This document shows, one piece after another, positions 28,460 to 41,099 of a stretch of DNA of 64,000 nucleotides. Source of the stretch: Streblospio benedicti (lineage: Eukaryota; Annelida; Polychaeta; Spionida; Spionidae); NCBI GenBank assembly GCA_019095985.1, contig CM032663.1, positions 38,990,311 to 39,054,310 of the forward strand, given 5' to 3'. The notes below the pieces were generated by a model. It was given only the letters and a program-made list of their open reading frames with translations, ran no database searches and was not told where the DNA came from. Position 1 is the first letter of the stretch; the number at the start of each line of letters is the position of its first letter. A program made the position numbers and the translations under genes.

Positions 28460-31400
28460 TTATTTCTGAAAGAATTTAGAAATCTTCTTAGCAACTGCAA
28501 CACTCTTTGTCACCCTTACTTTTCCATCTTGTTCTTCAGACAACACACTTTTCATAAAGTCAATACCTCCACAATTGAAAATATCCATCAAACAGTTTGC
28601 ATCGAGTCCAGATTGTGCACATTTAGTTGCCATTGCTACTGAAATTAGCTTTTCTTCTATCATCTCATTGAATGTTGCTAAAGGAGCTTTGCTTTTAGAC
28701 TTAAATTCCAACTTGGATTTCAGATATTCTAAAGTGTAAGACGCCTGCAATATATGCTCTTCACCAAGAACAGTTGACAATTTTTGCAGTGCCCTCACAT
28801 CATCTTCAGCATTATGTGCATTGTATTCTAAGTCCAAAAATTCCTTACACAAAATTTCTTGGCTATATTTTAACCCGTTTTCTTTTCTCTTAGGATATTG
28901 ATTACGAAAAGCAACTAAGGTGTCTGAAAATCCAATGACACAAGCTTCAAATTGTCCATATACTTCTGGATCATCAAGTAAATGATTGAGCAAGATCTCT
29001 TCATCAAAAGCATGTCCATTGTGAGCAATAAGAAGACATGGCTGGTACTTTTCTAAAAAGTCCACAAACGATTGCAATGCTTCACTCTTGGGGAATGTGG
29101 GAACGATTTGGTCATCGCAGTAGAGGTGAGTTCCATCCCAGGTGATGCCAGTTGCTTCAGAGGCGCCTTTGGTTATGGTCTGGGTTGGATTAATATAGCA
29201 GCTGAAAGTACTGTCCCCTGATACAGCTGACAGCTGAATTATGTCACTTGTGCGAGCTGCAAGATTAAGAATACAATGTTATTGTTAAGAGAAGCAGAAA
29301 GCGATGCTAGTTTGAAGAGAATGCAAACCTATTATAACTGGCATTGTTATATGACATAATTTATCAATACAATTAGCATTGAAAAACTTATAACTCACCT
29401 AAACCAGTGGTCTCCAAGTCAAAATAGACTTTGTCAAACTTTCCATCTACATGAATTTCTTCAGGAGGATGTATCCATTCAGGAACCTCCATAGGTGAAT
29501 TGGATGAACATAAACTATCATGCACTTCATGATCAGCTTCTTCTATTAGATCGTCTTTGGTGGACCAGCTTTTAAGTATACAGTGAAACCAATATTTCGC
29601 AGACATCACCATCAGTAATATTCAACAATGAACAAATCCTCATGTGCAGGATCCAGATTCATATTCATGTACTTTATCACAAATGCAAATGATATCATTT
29701 GAAAAGGTAGTGTAAATAGATGTTTTTCTTTACTGTTTTTTCCAATATGTATGTATATTGTATCCTCTTTAGTGATTTATTTTGCTATATCCAAGATTTG
29801 ATGTTTAATAAAAGTTTTGAAACACTAAAATTTACATCAGACAGTTAATCGCCATATTTATGTGCACATGCAAATATGCATTGTATACGCACCTTTCATC
29901 ACAATTCTCTTCCTCATCATCAGGATTTTCTCGGAGTCCCCGAAACCTGTTGAGAATTTCTTCATTGAAACATATTGGCCTGGGTTCGTTACCATTTGTC
30001 GTTGAAGGTTTTGAGGTTTTATTCTTGGAATCCTTTTCAAAAGTAGAAAAAAAGGAATAAGATGAACCATCATAAAAATATACAATAACAGGAAATTGAC
30101 AAGTCACAGATGTCTTCTGCACTTCAAAAGAAGTGGCTTTTTGTGAAGTGTGTATGAAAGTATTTACTTACATTGTACCTAAAAATAAGTAAAGATGGGC
30201 AGCTGGATGATTGAAATTTTTTAATCATGTTTAAAATATTGACAAAATTCTAAAACATTATTTTTCAACTTATGAAAATAATAACATGAAGACAAACACT
30301 ATATCAAATGAATGATGTATATATTAAATGAATATTGCATACTAAGGTAAATTAGGTTCAAAATACTAACACTTGATGCTTTTCGTAGACTACCCTTACG
30401 CTCCAACAACATATTATTATTAAATGGCAACATCGGTTTCATCGGTTCTTGTGCTGTTGATGCAGCTTGTGTTCTCTCAACTTGGGGGATTGGGGATACT
30501 GTTTCTGACAGATTTTCACCTATACAGGCAAACGATCATTACTATAGTTGTAGCAAATAGTCTAGGATCTAATAAAATCACAAAAATGACAGCATATTTT
30601 CATTTACTTTGTTGTAATCTTCATTTCTTTTGTCGTAATAGTCATCAATTCTATGCTTATAGAAATAGTACTGTATATTCACGTCTAAAAGGTAATTGTT
30701 ATTCTATGCATAACATAAAATGTTAATTACATCCATATCTTTCTCTGTTTGATCAAACATAACAACATAACAATGTACTAAAAGGTGGTGATAATTGGAG
30801 TACAATATAAGCATGACCAGACATTATAGAAAAGCAATGAATATAGTAAATCACATACCTTTTCCTGTTTTTTTCAAATTTTTTGCACCAGCACGTAGGT
30901 CATTAGCACTGAATGGGCGGCCCTGGGGTGCTATTGATGCTGCTGCCTCGGACTGCTGGCTTCTTTCTGGCACACAAACGCTTTGTGGTGGTGATGGTGG
31001 ACATGGTGGTGAGAGTTCAATGGGTGGAACAGGAGGTGCCTGAAAATATTTCCGCTCAACAATGAGCTGACTTCAATATAATTACAGTGGAACATTTCTA
31101 TTAAGACCACCACTGGAACTGGTCACAAGTGGTCTCAATAGGCAGATGGTCTCTTTATGGAGGTCTCAATATGAAGGCTTGGGACCGAAAGCTCAGTTCT
31201 TATCAATCTGTACAAAGTGGATCCGGACGTGTGCCAACATTCACTGGCATGCAACATTACGATTATTTCACAGCTTTTTAAAACTTTCACCTTGTGCCTA
31301 GACCAACAATAACGATTGATGAGAATAGGCAACAGCTGCTTAAACTTAATGCTCCAATTAAGCTGTACAAAAGAATCCTTCTACCAGCAACACTCAGTGT

Positions 31401-34400
31401 GCCACCAAGATAACTGGAGGCATCTATGTTCTAGGTCCATGTTAACTTCTTTTACAGGTCTCCCATCTATAGTATGAGCAGAACAAAGGCAGCACTTATA
31501 TGTTAATTAGAAAATTTGACGAAGCCTACAACAGAAGCCACTTAGGGAATGATCATAAATAATGATACCGGGGATTCCATTTTTTAGGGCTCGAAGAACA
31601 AGTTAGCCGACCACCCCATCAACATTTTAAAAAGTTGAGTGACTCCCCCCTCCCCACCCGCTAAAGAAAATGTCCTCTATATAGTCATTGCAATGCTAAA
31701 AGAAAATATTTAAAAAATAAACTGTAGTGTGATAAAAAAGTTCAGCGACCCCCCCCCCCCATAAGGAATCAGAAAAGTTAGATGACCCCCCCCACCTTTT
31801 TGGATGTCCCCCCCCGGTACGGTACCCGGTATCATTATTTATGATCGTTCCCTTAATTCCTTGTATACAGTGTAGGTTTCAATGTTTACCATGCACACAA
31901 AACATTGAGTCCGAACCTAGAATATTTTTGCATATACAACACAGGTACTTGCCATTTTTGTTTTTCAAGTGTGTTTTTGCCTTACCAGGAGAATCCTGAC
32001 CAAACATGTTTCATAAGAACCAAAATGATGAGTAAGGGACTTAACACTGATTCTGGATGTACAACCACTCTGCACTGAACTCATCACTGGAAGAGTCACC
32101 AACCCTCACACGATCTTTCACACCACAGAACATGCTCTGTACTAGTAAGATGAGCCACTCATCCATATCTAGTTTCCAAAGTGGGCACCACAATACTGAT
32201 GCCGAAACTCAAGTGACAAAAACTTTTAGAAGACAATATTTTCTCAGAAATATTTAGATTTGGCAAAAATTCTTCAAGCCACATATATAACATTAAATTA
32301 CAAGAATTATAAATTATGTTTCTTTGAATTATCAATATTGTTTAATTTATCCAATATTATGCTATAATAAGACATTGACTCATAAAAATGACAAAATGAA
32401 AAAAAAAATCATGAACTCTTAAACTCACTTGTGGTACTGCACTATTATTGCCACTATCCTGACTGAGCGTTTCTGAAAATAGTTTTAAACTTGTTTACAT
32501 GTATCGTGTATAGAGTAATAAAAATACATGGACAACTTACATAAAAATATGAAACTGACCAATAAAATATTCATCTTACCCTGAGCATTATCAGTGGTAT
32601 CTTCAAATCCCATTTCTCCTATGCACTGCTGTCCATGATTTTGCATATTTACATTCTGGTGAATATCAGAGTCTTGGTCATAAAATACATTAGCTGAAGC
32701 ACCAACATGTTCACTATGCTCAGAATTGAAAACACCATCTATGCCATGCTGGGGTCCTTCCATCTGTGTAGCGTTTCCATTTGAATCAATTGTTTGATTC
32801 TGATGAGGTAAGACTGGCTGTATGGGTCGACAGCTTGCATTTTCATTTTGATTACACGGCTGTTGTGAGTTGCCATTCTGTTGTTGCATTTGGGAATTTT
32901 GCTGCATTTGCAAACTTTGCTCTTGCATTTGTGGACTTTCCTCCTGCACTTCAGGATTCTGTTGTTGCATTGGAAATTGTTGCTCTGAGATTTGCTGTTG
33001 CGTTAGAAGATTCTGTTGCATTAACGAGTTCTGATCTTGCATTTGGGAATTTTGTTGCTGCATTTGTGTAATGTGTTGTTGATTATTTTGACTTTGTTTG
33101 TTCATTTGTGAGTTTTCGTGATGCATGGGTGTATTTTGTGGCTGCAGTTGCCTACTTTGCTGCTGCATTTGTGCGTTTTGTTGCATGAAAGTGCTTTGTT
33201 GATGACCTTGAGGTCCCATTGCTTGATTCTGCATGCCTGGCTGTTGCATTCCTTGATTATGGGGACCTTGGGGTCTTATTCCTTGATTCTGCATTCCTGG
33301 TTGTTGCATTCCTTGATTCTGGGGACCTTGAGGTCTCATTGCTTGATTCTGCATTCCTGGCTGTTGCATTCCTTGATTCTGGGCCCCTTGAGGTCTCATT
33401 CCTTGATTCTGCATGTCTGGCTGATGCATGCCTGCTTGTTGTATCCCTTGATTCTGGGAACTTTGAGGTCTCATTCCTTGATTCTGCATGCCTGCTTGTT
33501 GCATTGCTTGATTCTGCATGCCTGGCTGTTGCATTCCTTGATTCTGGGGACCTTGAGGTCTCATTCCTTGATTCTGCATGCCTGGCTGTTGCAATCCTTG
33601 ATTCTGGGGACCTTGAGGTGTCATTCCTTGATTCTGCATTCCTGGCTGTTGCATTCCTTGATTCTGGGGACCTTGGGGTCTTATTCCTTGATGCTGCATG
33701 CCAGGCTGTTGTATTCCTTGATTTTGCTGACCTTGATGTCTCATTCCTTGATTCTGCATGCCTAGCTGTTGCATTCCTTGATTCTGGGGACCTTGAGGTC
33801 TCATTGCTTGATTCTGCATTCCTGGCTGTTGCATCCCTTGATTCTGGGGACCTTGAGGTCTCATTGCTTGATTTTGCATGCCTGGCTGCATTCCTTGATT
33901 CTGGGGACCTTGAGGTTTCATTCCTTGATTCTGCATTCCTGACTGTTGCATCCCTTGATTCTGGGGACCTTGAGGTCTCATTGCTTGATTCTGCATGCCT
34001 GGCTGTTGCATTCCTTGATTCTGGGGACCTTGAGGTCTCATTCCTTGATTCTGCATTCCTGGCTGTTGCATCCCTTGATTCTGGGGACCTTGAGGTCTCA
34101 TTGCTTGATTTTGCATGCCTGGCTGCATTCCTTGATTCTGGGGACCTTGAGGTCTCATTCCTTGATTCTGCATTCCTGTCTGTTGCATCCCTTGATTCTG
34201 GGGACCTTGAGGTCTCATTCCTTGATTCTGCATTCCTGACTGTTGCATCCCTTGATTCTGGGGACCTTGAGGTCTCATTGCTTGATTCTGCATGCCTGGC
34301 TGTTGCATTCCTTGATTCTGCATTCCTGACTGTTGCATCCCTTGATTTTGAGGACCTTGAGGTCTCATTGCTTGATTTTGCATGCCTGGCTGTTGCATTC

Positions 34401-36434
34401 CTTGAGTCTGGGGACCTTGAGGTCTCATTGCTTGATTATGCATACCTGGTTGTCGCATTCCTTGATTCTGGAAACCTTGAGGTCTCATTGCTTGATTATG
34501 CATGCCTGGTTGTTGCATTCCTTGATTCTGGGGACCTTGAGGTCTCATTGCTTGATTATGCATACCTGGTTGTCGCATTCCTTGATTCTGGAAACCTTGA
34601 GGTCTCATTCCTTGAGTCTGCACGCCTGGCTGTTGCATTGCTTGATTCTGGGGACATTGGCTTTGCTGGGGATATGGTGAAGTTTGCTGTTGCTGATTTA
34701 AATGTTGTATCTGCATGTTTTGTGGTTGCATTCGCGGTTGAAATTGTATTTGTGGTGCACTAAAGTGTATAGGCTGTCCCAAGGGATTCATTTCTTTCAT
34801 TAAGTTGAACCTTTGGTTTAGCTGACCTTTCTGTGCATATAGATCATTTGGTTGATAAGGAAGTCTTGGTCTAAAACCTACTCCTGGAATGAATTGACCG
34901 TTTTGCTGTTGCATTGTTGGATTCTGTGGATCTTGAAATCTAGTTGCTTGATTCTGCATGTTTTGTTGATTGCTTCCTTGATTCTGGTAGCCTTGAGGTA
35001 AAAGGCCTTGTTGCATCTCTTGGTTCAGTGGACGTAGAGTTCTAAGTCCTTGATTCTGCATACCTTGTTGCATCCCTTGATTTTGAGTACTTTGAGGTCT
35101 CGTGCCTCTCATATCCTGCTGTGGAAATAGATCCTGATAATCTGGAGGACTCGGTCCCTGGTTTTGCGTGTTGTGCTGATGCATTCTTTGATTTTGTGGA
35201 CTTTGAGGTTTAATTCCTTCATTCTGCATGCCTGGCTGTTGTATTCCTTGATTCTGGGGACCTTGAGGTCTTATTCCTTGATTCTGCATGCCTGGCTGTT
35301 GCATTCCTTGATTCTGGGGACCTTGAGGTCTTATTCCTTGATTCTGCATGCCTGGCTGTTGCATTCCTTGATTCTGGGGACCTTGAGGTCTCCTGTCTTG
35401 ATTCTGCGTGCCTGACTGTTGCACTGCTTGATTCTGCATGCCTGGCTGTTGCATTCCGTGATATTGTGGATCTTGAGTTCTCATTCCTTGATTCTGATGG
35501 GATCGATTTTGCATTCCTTCAGCTGACATTCCTTGATTTTGTGAGTCTTGCGAAGGCATTACTTGACTATATGTGCTAGTTGGTGGCATTTCTTGACTGT
35601 TTGCCAGCATTCCCTGATTTTGCATACTATTTGGAGGTATTCCTTGATTCTGCATACTATTTGGTGGGATTCCTGGATTCTGCATACTATTTGGTGGCAA
35701 TCCTTGATTCTGCATACTATTTGGTGGAATCCCTTGATTCTGCATACTATTGGGTGGCATCTCTTGATTCTGCATACTATTCGGTGGCATTCCTTCATTC
35801 TGCATACTATTTGCTGGCATTCCTTGATTCTGCATACTATTTGGTGGCATTCCTTGATTCTGCATACTATTTGGTGGCATCCCTTGATTCTGCATACTAT
35901 TCGGTGGCATTCCTTGATTCTGCATACTATTTGGTGGAATCCCTTGATTCTGCAAATTATTTGGTGGCATCCCTTGATTCTGCATACTATTCGGTGGCAT
36001 TCCTTGATTCTGCATACTATTTGGTGGCATTCCTTGATTCTGCATACTATTTGGTGGCATTCCTTGATTCTGCATACTATATGGTGGCAATCCTTGATTC
36101 TGCATACTGTTTGGTAGTGTCATGCCTTGCTGGTTTCCATACATGTGATTGTATTGAGACATCATTGACATCTGATTTGGGTGTGATATCCCTCCCTGAA
36201 ACAATAATTTCACTATACATATTAATACAAAGGTGGCAGTTCCATAGGAAACATTTCAATACACATTGACAACAAACATAATCAACTGAGACAAATCAAT
36301 ATACTCTAGTGATAACAGTAAGATTTATAAGGCTTTGAATTGAGCAAATGTACCTGACCACTGCTGCGTGGAGCATGAGTTGTAGCATGAGTGTGGGGTG
36401 GAGGCATCCCATATACTGGTGCACCCTGATTCAT
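28460..36434 (-). CDS. gene B: low-complexity repeat protein fused to a WH2-like motif and a DEDDh 3'-5' exonuclease
   Basis: Coding exons: 36354-36434 (part of exon 36354-36449), 32580-36195, 32429-32472, 30859-31039, 30371-30519, 29893-30032, 29399-29568, 28460-29256. All phases agree and give 1,725 residues. Residues ~30-1230 are Met/Gln/Asn/Pro/Gly repeats. About residue 1290 is GRPFSANDLRAGAKNLKKT, matching gene A. The exonuclease domain starts near 1450. ExoI is VYFDLETTGL, whose last codons are split by an intron; ExoII is LLIAHNGHAFDEEIL; ExoIII is YNAHNAEDDVRAL with His and Asp four apart. All DEDDh catalytic residues are present, so it is predicted to be an active Mg-dependent 3'-5' exonuclease. 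The fold is shared with DnaQ, TREX and the PML C-terminal domain. A helical tail of about 100 residues follows. The start Met (36434) is the first in its exon and is uncertain. Donor gttagt after 30371 is weaker than the rest. The substrate is unknown. Confidence 0.85.
31085..31185. mobile_element. pogo-like MITE fragment in a gene B intron
   Basis: Starts CAGTGGAACATTTC after TA. Its interior has TATTAAGACCACC and GGTCTCAATA, resembling the element at 24205. The right end is not clear. Confidence 0.45.
31545..31852. mobile_element. Harbinger-like MITE in a gene B intron
   Basis: The ends are 28-bp inverted repeats with one mismatch (GGGAATGATCATAAATAATG at the left). TTA lies directly outside each end (31542-31544 and 31853-31855), a TWA duplication typical of PIF/Harbinger. 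The 308-bp interior is C-rich and non-coding. Confidence 0.8.
33210..34665 (-). repeat. 60-bp coding tandem array in gene B, larger block
   Basis: Units encode MQNQGMRPQGPQNQGMQQPG with few changes. The complement also lacks stops, so long antisense frames appear here without coding meaning. A smaller block of the same unit lies at 35215-35500. Confidence 0.95.
35590..36125 (-). repeat. 30-bp coding tandem array in gene B, about 18 units
   Basis: Units encode MQNQGMPPNS. The variants are mostly single substitutions (MPA, IPP, LPP), consistent with recent expansion. Confidence 0.95.
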
Positions 36435-36830
36435 TAATTTTTGTAGGAGCTGAAATATGTACAAGTCAAATCTCAAATCCTGTGACACATGGGAAGCATT
36501 CATTATGTAGATATTAGTGAAGGAGAGCAGATTCATAGAGGCATCCAATTTTACACACAGTGTAGGTGGATGGGGTAAATGTGTTGAACGTTAGGCCACC
36601 TAGTTTTGACCTGGGCTACCTAAATTTCAAACTTAGTGACCCTGATGTCCCGGGCAGTGCTTAATCATTATGTCAACGCCTGGTATTTGTCCTAATATGT
36701 GTGAAACTTTCTTTACATCACAGTTGTTTAATCAAGTTTCCAATACAGCTCTAACAGATTCCATTTCACAGCCACACCAAGTACACTACATGGCATTGTA
36801 TATACATATACATAGGACTACTATCTCAGT

Positions 36831-37300
36831 GGGGGGGGGGGTACTTCTATAGTCGCCCTATACGGCATGTGCCATTGATAGGGGTCACCTTTTTCAACCC
36901 CGCAGTTTCACTAGTGGTCACCTTTTCCACCACTCAGTTTCACTAGGGGTCAACTTTTCCCCCACTCAGTTTCATTAGGGGTCATGATTTCAACATTCCA
37001 GCCAGTTTCACTAAGGGAGGTTCAATCTCGAGGTTCAATATCTAGCTCTCTTTTCATGTGATTTTGCATTATTGAGTCATAGAAAAGCATAAAAGGTAAA
37101 TATAATTGTAGAATATCTTGTTTTCATTACAGTATCATATAGAATAATACCCCTTGCAATGGGATAATACCCCATTGTTTTCATCCGGTGGTTTCACTAG
37201 GGGTATCATTTTCATAGTTTCACTGGTTTCACTAAGGGGTATGATTTTGGACCTTCAGTTGCACCCCTCTACCCATTCACCCCTGAAGTACCCCCCCCCC
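36831..37300. mobile_element. inverted-repeat element carrying a minisatellite
   Basis: The ends are G9-10 + TACTTC and its inverse. Inside, a unit of about 31 bp containing CAGTTTCACTAGGGGTCA is repeated in tandem from about 36880 to 37010, with single copies near 37190-37250. It lies in the first intron of gene B. Confidence 0.6.
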
Positions 37301-37315
37301 ACCCCCACCCCGACC

Positions 37316-37390
37316 TAACCAAACGTATTTGGCCCGAGCATCGAGACGCGAAGCGTCGAGCTTCGCGTCTCGGCCAAATACGTTTGGTTA
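37316..37390. repeat. 75-bp snapback palindrome with flanking direct repeats
   Basis: The outer arms are a perfect 19-bp inverted repeat (TAACCAAACGTATTTGGCC). The inner arms, CGAGACGCGAAG and CTTCGCGTCTCG, are a perfect 12-bp pair. CCCGACC lies immediately on both sides, which suggests insertion of a tiny fold-back element. Confidence 0.85.
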
Positions 37391-37750
37391 CCCGACCCCC
37401 AACCCCCGAGAGCCTACTATACATGATAGTGTGCGAATTAAAGTCATGATTGAGATAACGTAATTGTGAAACTAAGTCAATTATGATTTGTCAAATAATT
37501 ACAGAATTCCATCTTACTATACATTGTATGTGTCGAATGTTCAATCATTCGTTATATTGTGTTTAGAAAAAGTTAACGTACCTTCTATACAAGCATAATG
37601 AAAGCGAAAGCGCAATTCTGAAGTTATTTAATATCCATTATTTTGTCAAGAAATTAAAGCCTGTACTTTCTATCTTACTCTATATACTTTAGAATTTGTA
37701 TCAGAATGATACATTCATTAATTGGATTGACTAAAGAAAAATAAACTTAC

Positions 37751-37880
37751 CTAACATACGAGTGCATGAGTTGGAATTTCACCTTTGATTTATTTTACGT
37801 CTGATTGCAAAGGCCTGCGTTTACTGTTCTGCCCCCAACTCCACTTCAGTGCGCTTGCGCGCGCGGTTCATACTGTGTGG
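37751..37880 (-). other. probable non-coding first exon of gene B
   Basis: The minus strand reads TATGTTAG followed by a perfect gtaagt donor (37750-37745). A CpG-containing stretch (GCGCGCGCAAGCGC) lies just upstream and may mark the promoter. The acceptor at 36450 would receive it. The transcription start is a guess. Confidence 0.45.
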
Positions 37881-38333
37881 GGAAAACCCAAAATTGTAGC
37901 GGTTAGTATGAGTTACATGATGGTTAATGATAAAATGTACGAGTTATAAGTGGTGGTCTATTTTTATTCACCTTTTTAATGGATTGTTGATTCACTAAGC
38001 ATGGAAATATGTGTTTAAAAGTCCAACGTAGTTTAAATGAGCTGATCTCATACACAAACAAGCCACTTCAAAGTATTTAATTAAGTATACACGTACTTTA
38101 AGATTTCATATTGCAGATACATAAATATGTATAATATGGTTAAAGTTTTTTATGGGTCATGTTTTATATAGTGCATCATTGAGACACATTTCAAAGTATA
38201 GAGTAACATAGAAAGCTGAGGCTGTAATTATTTGATAAATAGGTCTAATGGACTTAGCGTCAGAATTGCGCTTTCGCTTTCACTAACGTTGTATGCATAT
38301 ATATTTTTTAACAAGTTTGGCCGACTCTAAATT

Positions 38334-40115
38334 GAGGGTGCCATGCCATTGGTCCGACGACCCATTGGTCCGAAGGCCCATTGATCCGAAAATGTATCAA
38401 TTTAGCATTGTATTCATACGTCTACCACTTCTAGCACGAAATTTTCGACCACTTATACCCTACGGCTCACACACACTCAATATATATAGGTTTATGGTTA
38501 TCCTTCAAAAAATGCTTGATTGTTATCAAAGAAAATCTAAAAGACACCTTTGCATATCTAAAATATGGTTGACTTGCATTTGAAATTACTAATAATATAT
38601 TTAATTTGCCAAAAAGATCACATTTTATTGCATAAGAAATTATCTGGGTAGATTATTATTCTTTTAAATATTGATTCACAATGCTCCTACACTGTATTGC
38701 TACTACACTGATTTTTAGATTGCAAAGATTCGTTTGTATAACACAGTGTCAGTTACTTTGAATCCAGAGGAAGGGGCGGGGGTTCTTCCTTTCCTATCAG
38801 ACGGGGATGCTCCCCGCGAAATGTTTCCGTGCACAATTTCGTAGCAAACTTTCATCAAAAAACCTATTTCATAGCTGGATATGACAAAACTCTCGGTATT
38901 TCATAACTCCATCGTGTAAAGACAAGCAATTGAACTGAGAGAATGAAACAAATATCAGCTGACATATCCAATAGGCAAATGAGAAGCCTGGGATGAGACA
39001 GGTACTTTAAAGCTGCTATGCTAACATAGAGTTTTCATAGCTGCTGGGCATCACAAAATGCTATTTCATAGCTGCTGGATAGTGAAAGGTAGGCATTCAT
39101 AGCTGCTAGGGCGGGTGGAAAAGGTGGATCATTTGGGGTGAGCATGCCCGTCAACAGTTGTATGAAAGTGCCCCCCACCCCCCCCCCAGGCTTTGAATGG
39201 TTCACATTTAGAATGTTTTAATGTATGATCTACTACTTGTACAATTAAACAAAATAATGAATTTGTATATACATGTATGCTCACCCGCCATAAATTTGAT
39301 AAAACAATGGGATTGTTCACAAATGACGTCACCCTGCAGGGTGTGGGGTGTAGCAAAAGATAAGGGGGGGCAGCGCTCTAGCACTTGGGTGATGTCACCT
39401 TTTGAAAAAAAAGTTTAAGTTATTTTACAGCATTTCAACTTACTTTCTGACATGTTATTTGAGTTGTGATATATCTACTATTAGTGTTGAAATCAAATTG
39501 CCATGTTTGCTTTATGTCCTAAATACATTTGTAAAATTATGTCTAAATTATGGACATATATATTCAAACGTAAACATGGAAGGTTTTAATGAGGAGTAGG
39601 ATTATATAATATATCTAGTTATGATAGCTGAAAGTTTTGTGGAAATCATGAGACATGAGACCATTGTGACTTAATATTCAAAAGAATAATAATCTTTTTA
39701 GAGAAACCTTCATGCAATATAATGTTGCTGCTTTTGTTGAAGTAGATATATAATCAATTATTTTGAATCCATGATATAGATATTTTAAATTTAAACATAC
39801 ATCTTTTATATTCTCATAGAAAAAATTAAACACGCTTTGAAGAATGGTTATAGAGCTATATATAATATCTGTTTAAATGATTAGTATTTAGCTGTTCATG
39901 AAATTAGAAATTAAGTGAGAGCACTAATAAATAGGTGTTGCACCAACGAGTGTATATTAATGTAACATCCTTGGTTGCTGTTGTATGCTCCCCCCCAAGA
40001 TACACAAAATAAATGAATCAAGAACCAGTAAATCAATGTACTCAATTATATGAATATTCGGACCAATGGGCCTTCGTACCAATGGGCTTTCGGACCAATG
40101 GGCCTTCGGACCCTC
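38334..40115. mobile_element. 1.78-kb element with composite inverted ends built of TTGGTCCGA repeats
   Basis: Both ends start GAGGGT, inward, and carry three or four tandem copies of CCATTGGTCCGAAGGC-like 17-mers, in inverted orientation to each other (38340-38395 and 40055-40110). The interior is AT-rich and has no transposase frame. It also holds GC-homopolymer patches at 39165-39190 and 39360-39375. No clear target duplication. Confidence 0.7.
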
Positions 40116-40828
40116 CATAAAGAGGCCCTCGAAACCGCGTCTCTATTTGACTTGAGTCTCTGAGTCCAGTCCCCTGGGTTGTCAATAGAGGGATGCTGTC
40201 TATGAATCTTATATAGTTCCATCTTTACATGTTGTAGTGTTACAACTGATAATGGCAGTTACTGCATGGTTGTGCAATGACACCCACCACCTCGCCACTT
40301 TTTCCCTCGAGCTTTTTCCGCAAAAATATTACATTGTATACATTGTATTGGCGTGTATTTGCTATTAAAATAGACATAAACTAAATATTTGCGAATCGCG
40401 CAATAACTTGTAGAACTCACCACCCAAGCACAACAAAACAAGCGTCATATATGGAGGCCATATAATGTACATGAGTAGTCTCAAACAAAGACTTTTATAA
40501 TAGTGTTTAGAGATAATTAAGACTCAGAGGAGTAGGCCTACTACTTTAATTCTTTAAAATCTGGATTTACTACAGCTCTGTCACTAAATGTAAATTTAAT
40601 TAGTAAATTGTGAAGGTTTTTTATGTCTTTAAAATGGCAATAAGTACTGTGTAACGTTATATTCAAATCGAACATTATAAACGTAACGGCTGGGTGTAAC
40701 CTGTAAAAAAAGAAAAAAACTGGGACTCCCATCAAAAAGATCCCACAGACAACATAAAGAAGTTATTTCTTGTTAAGACTTCGTTGATGATATAAATTGT
40801 AAGGGAGTGGGGAAGTATAAGACTTTGG

Positions 40829-40890
40829 GAGATGGGAGATTGGCCTGAAAAAAATGGGGAGATAGGAGATGAGGCAGCCAAAGTGGGAGA
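40829..40890. repeat. GGGAGATGGGAGA repeat, copy 1
   Basis: TTTGGGAGATGGGAGA, then TGAAAAAAATGGG and GATTGGC-like words, recur in the same order at 46482-46535. The two copies bracket the LINE-rich block. Confidence 0.6.
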
Positions 40891-41099
40891 TAGCCAAATA
40901 AAGTGGGAGATGGGAGACTGAGATTTTTTCAACATATTTTTTGAAAGGGCAACATTTTACAGACTTTTTTGTTACAATTGTGAACAAAGCTAGAGTACAT
41001 GTAGGTGCCTGGGGCGGGTGGACTTTAGCGTCCACCCCAATTAGTGAAGCAATTATGTAATTTGATTGCCCCGGGCGTAGTTAGGTTACGTTCCTCGCT

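Noticed and set aside
33219-34763. 514-codon plus-strand open frame (LDSACLAVAFLDSGDLEVS repeats)
   Set aside because: It is the complement of the gene B 60-bp array. The repeat lacks stops in several frames, and gene B on the other strand has splice and domain support.
37316-37390. CRISPR-like or bacterial terminator hairpin
   Set aside because: The window is clearly animal DNA with introns. The structure is a single palindrome without spacers or a U-tract.
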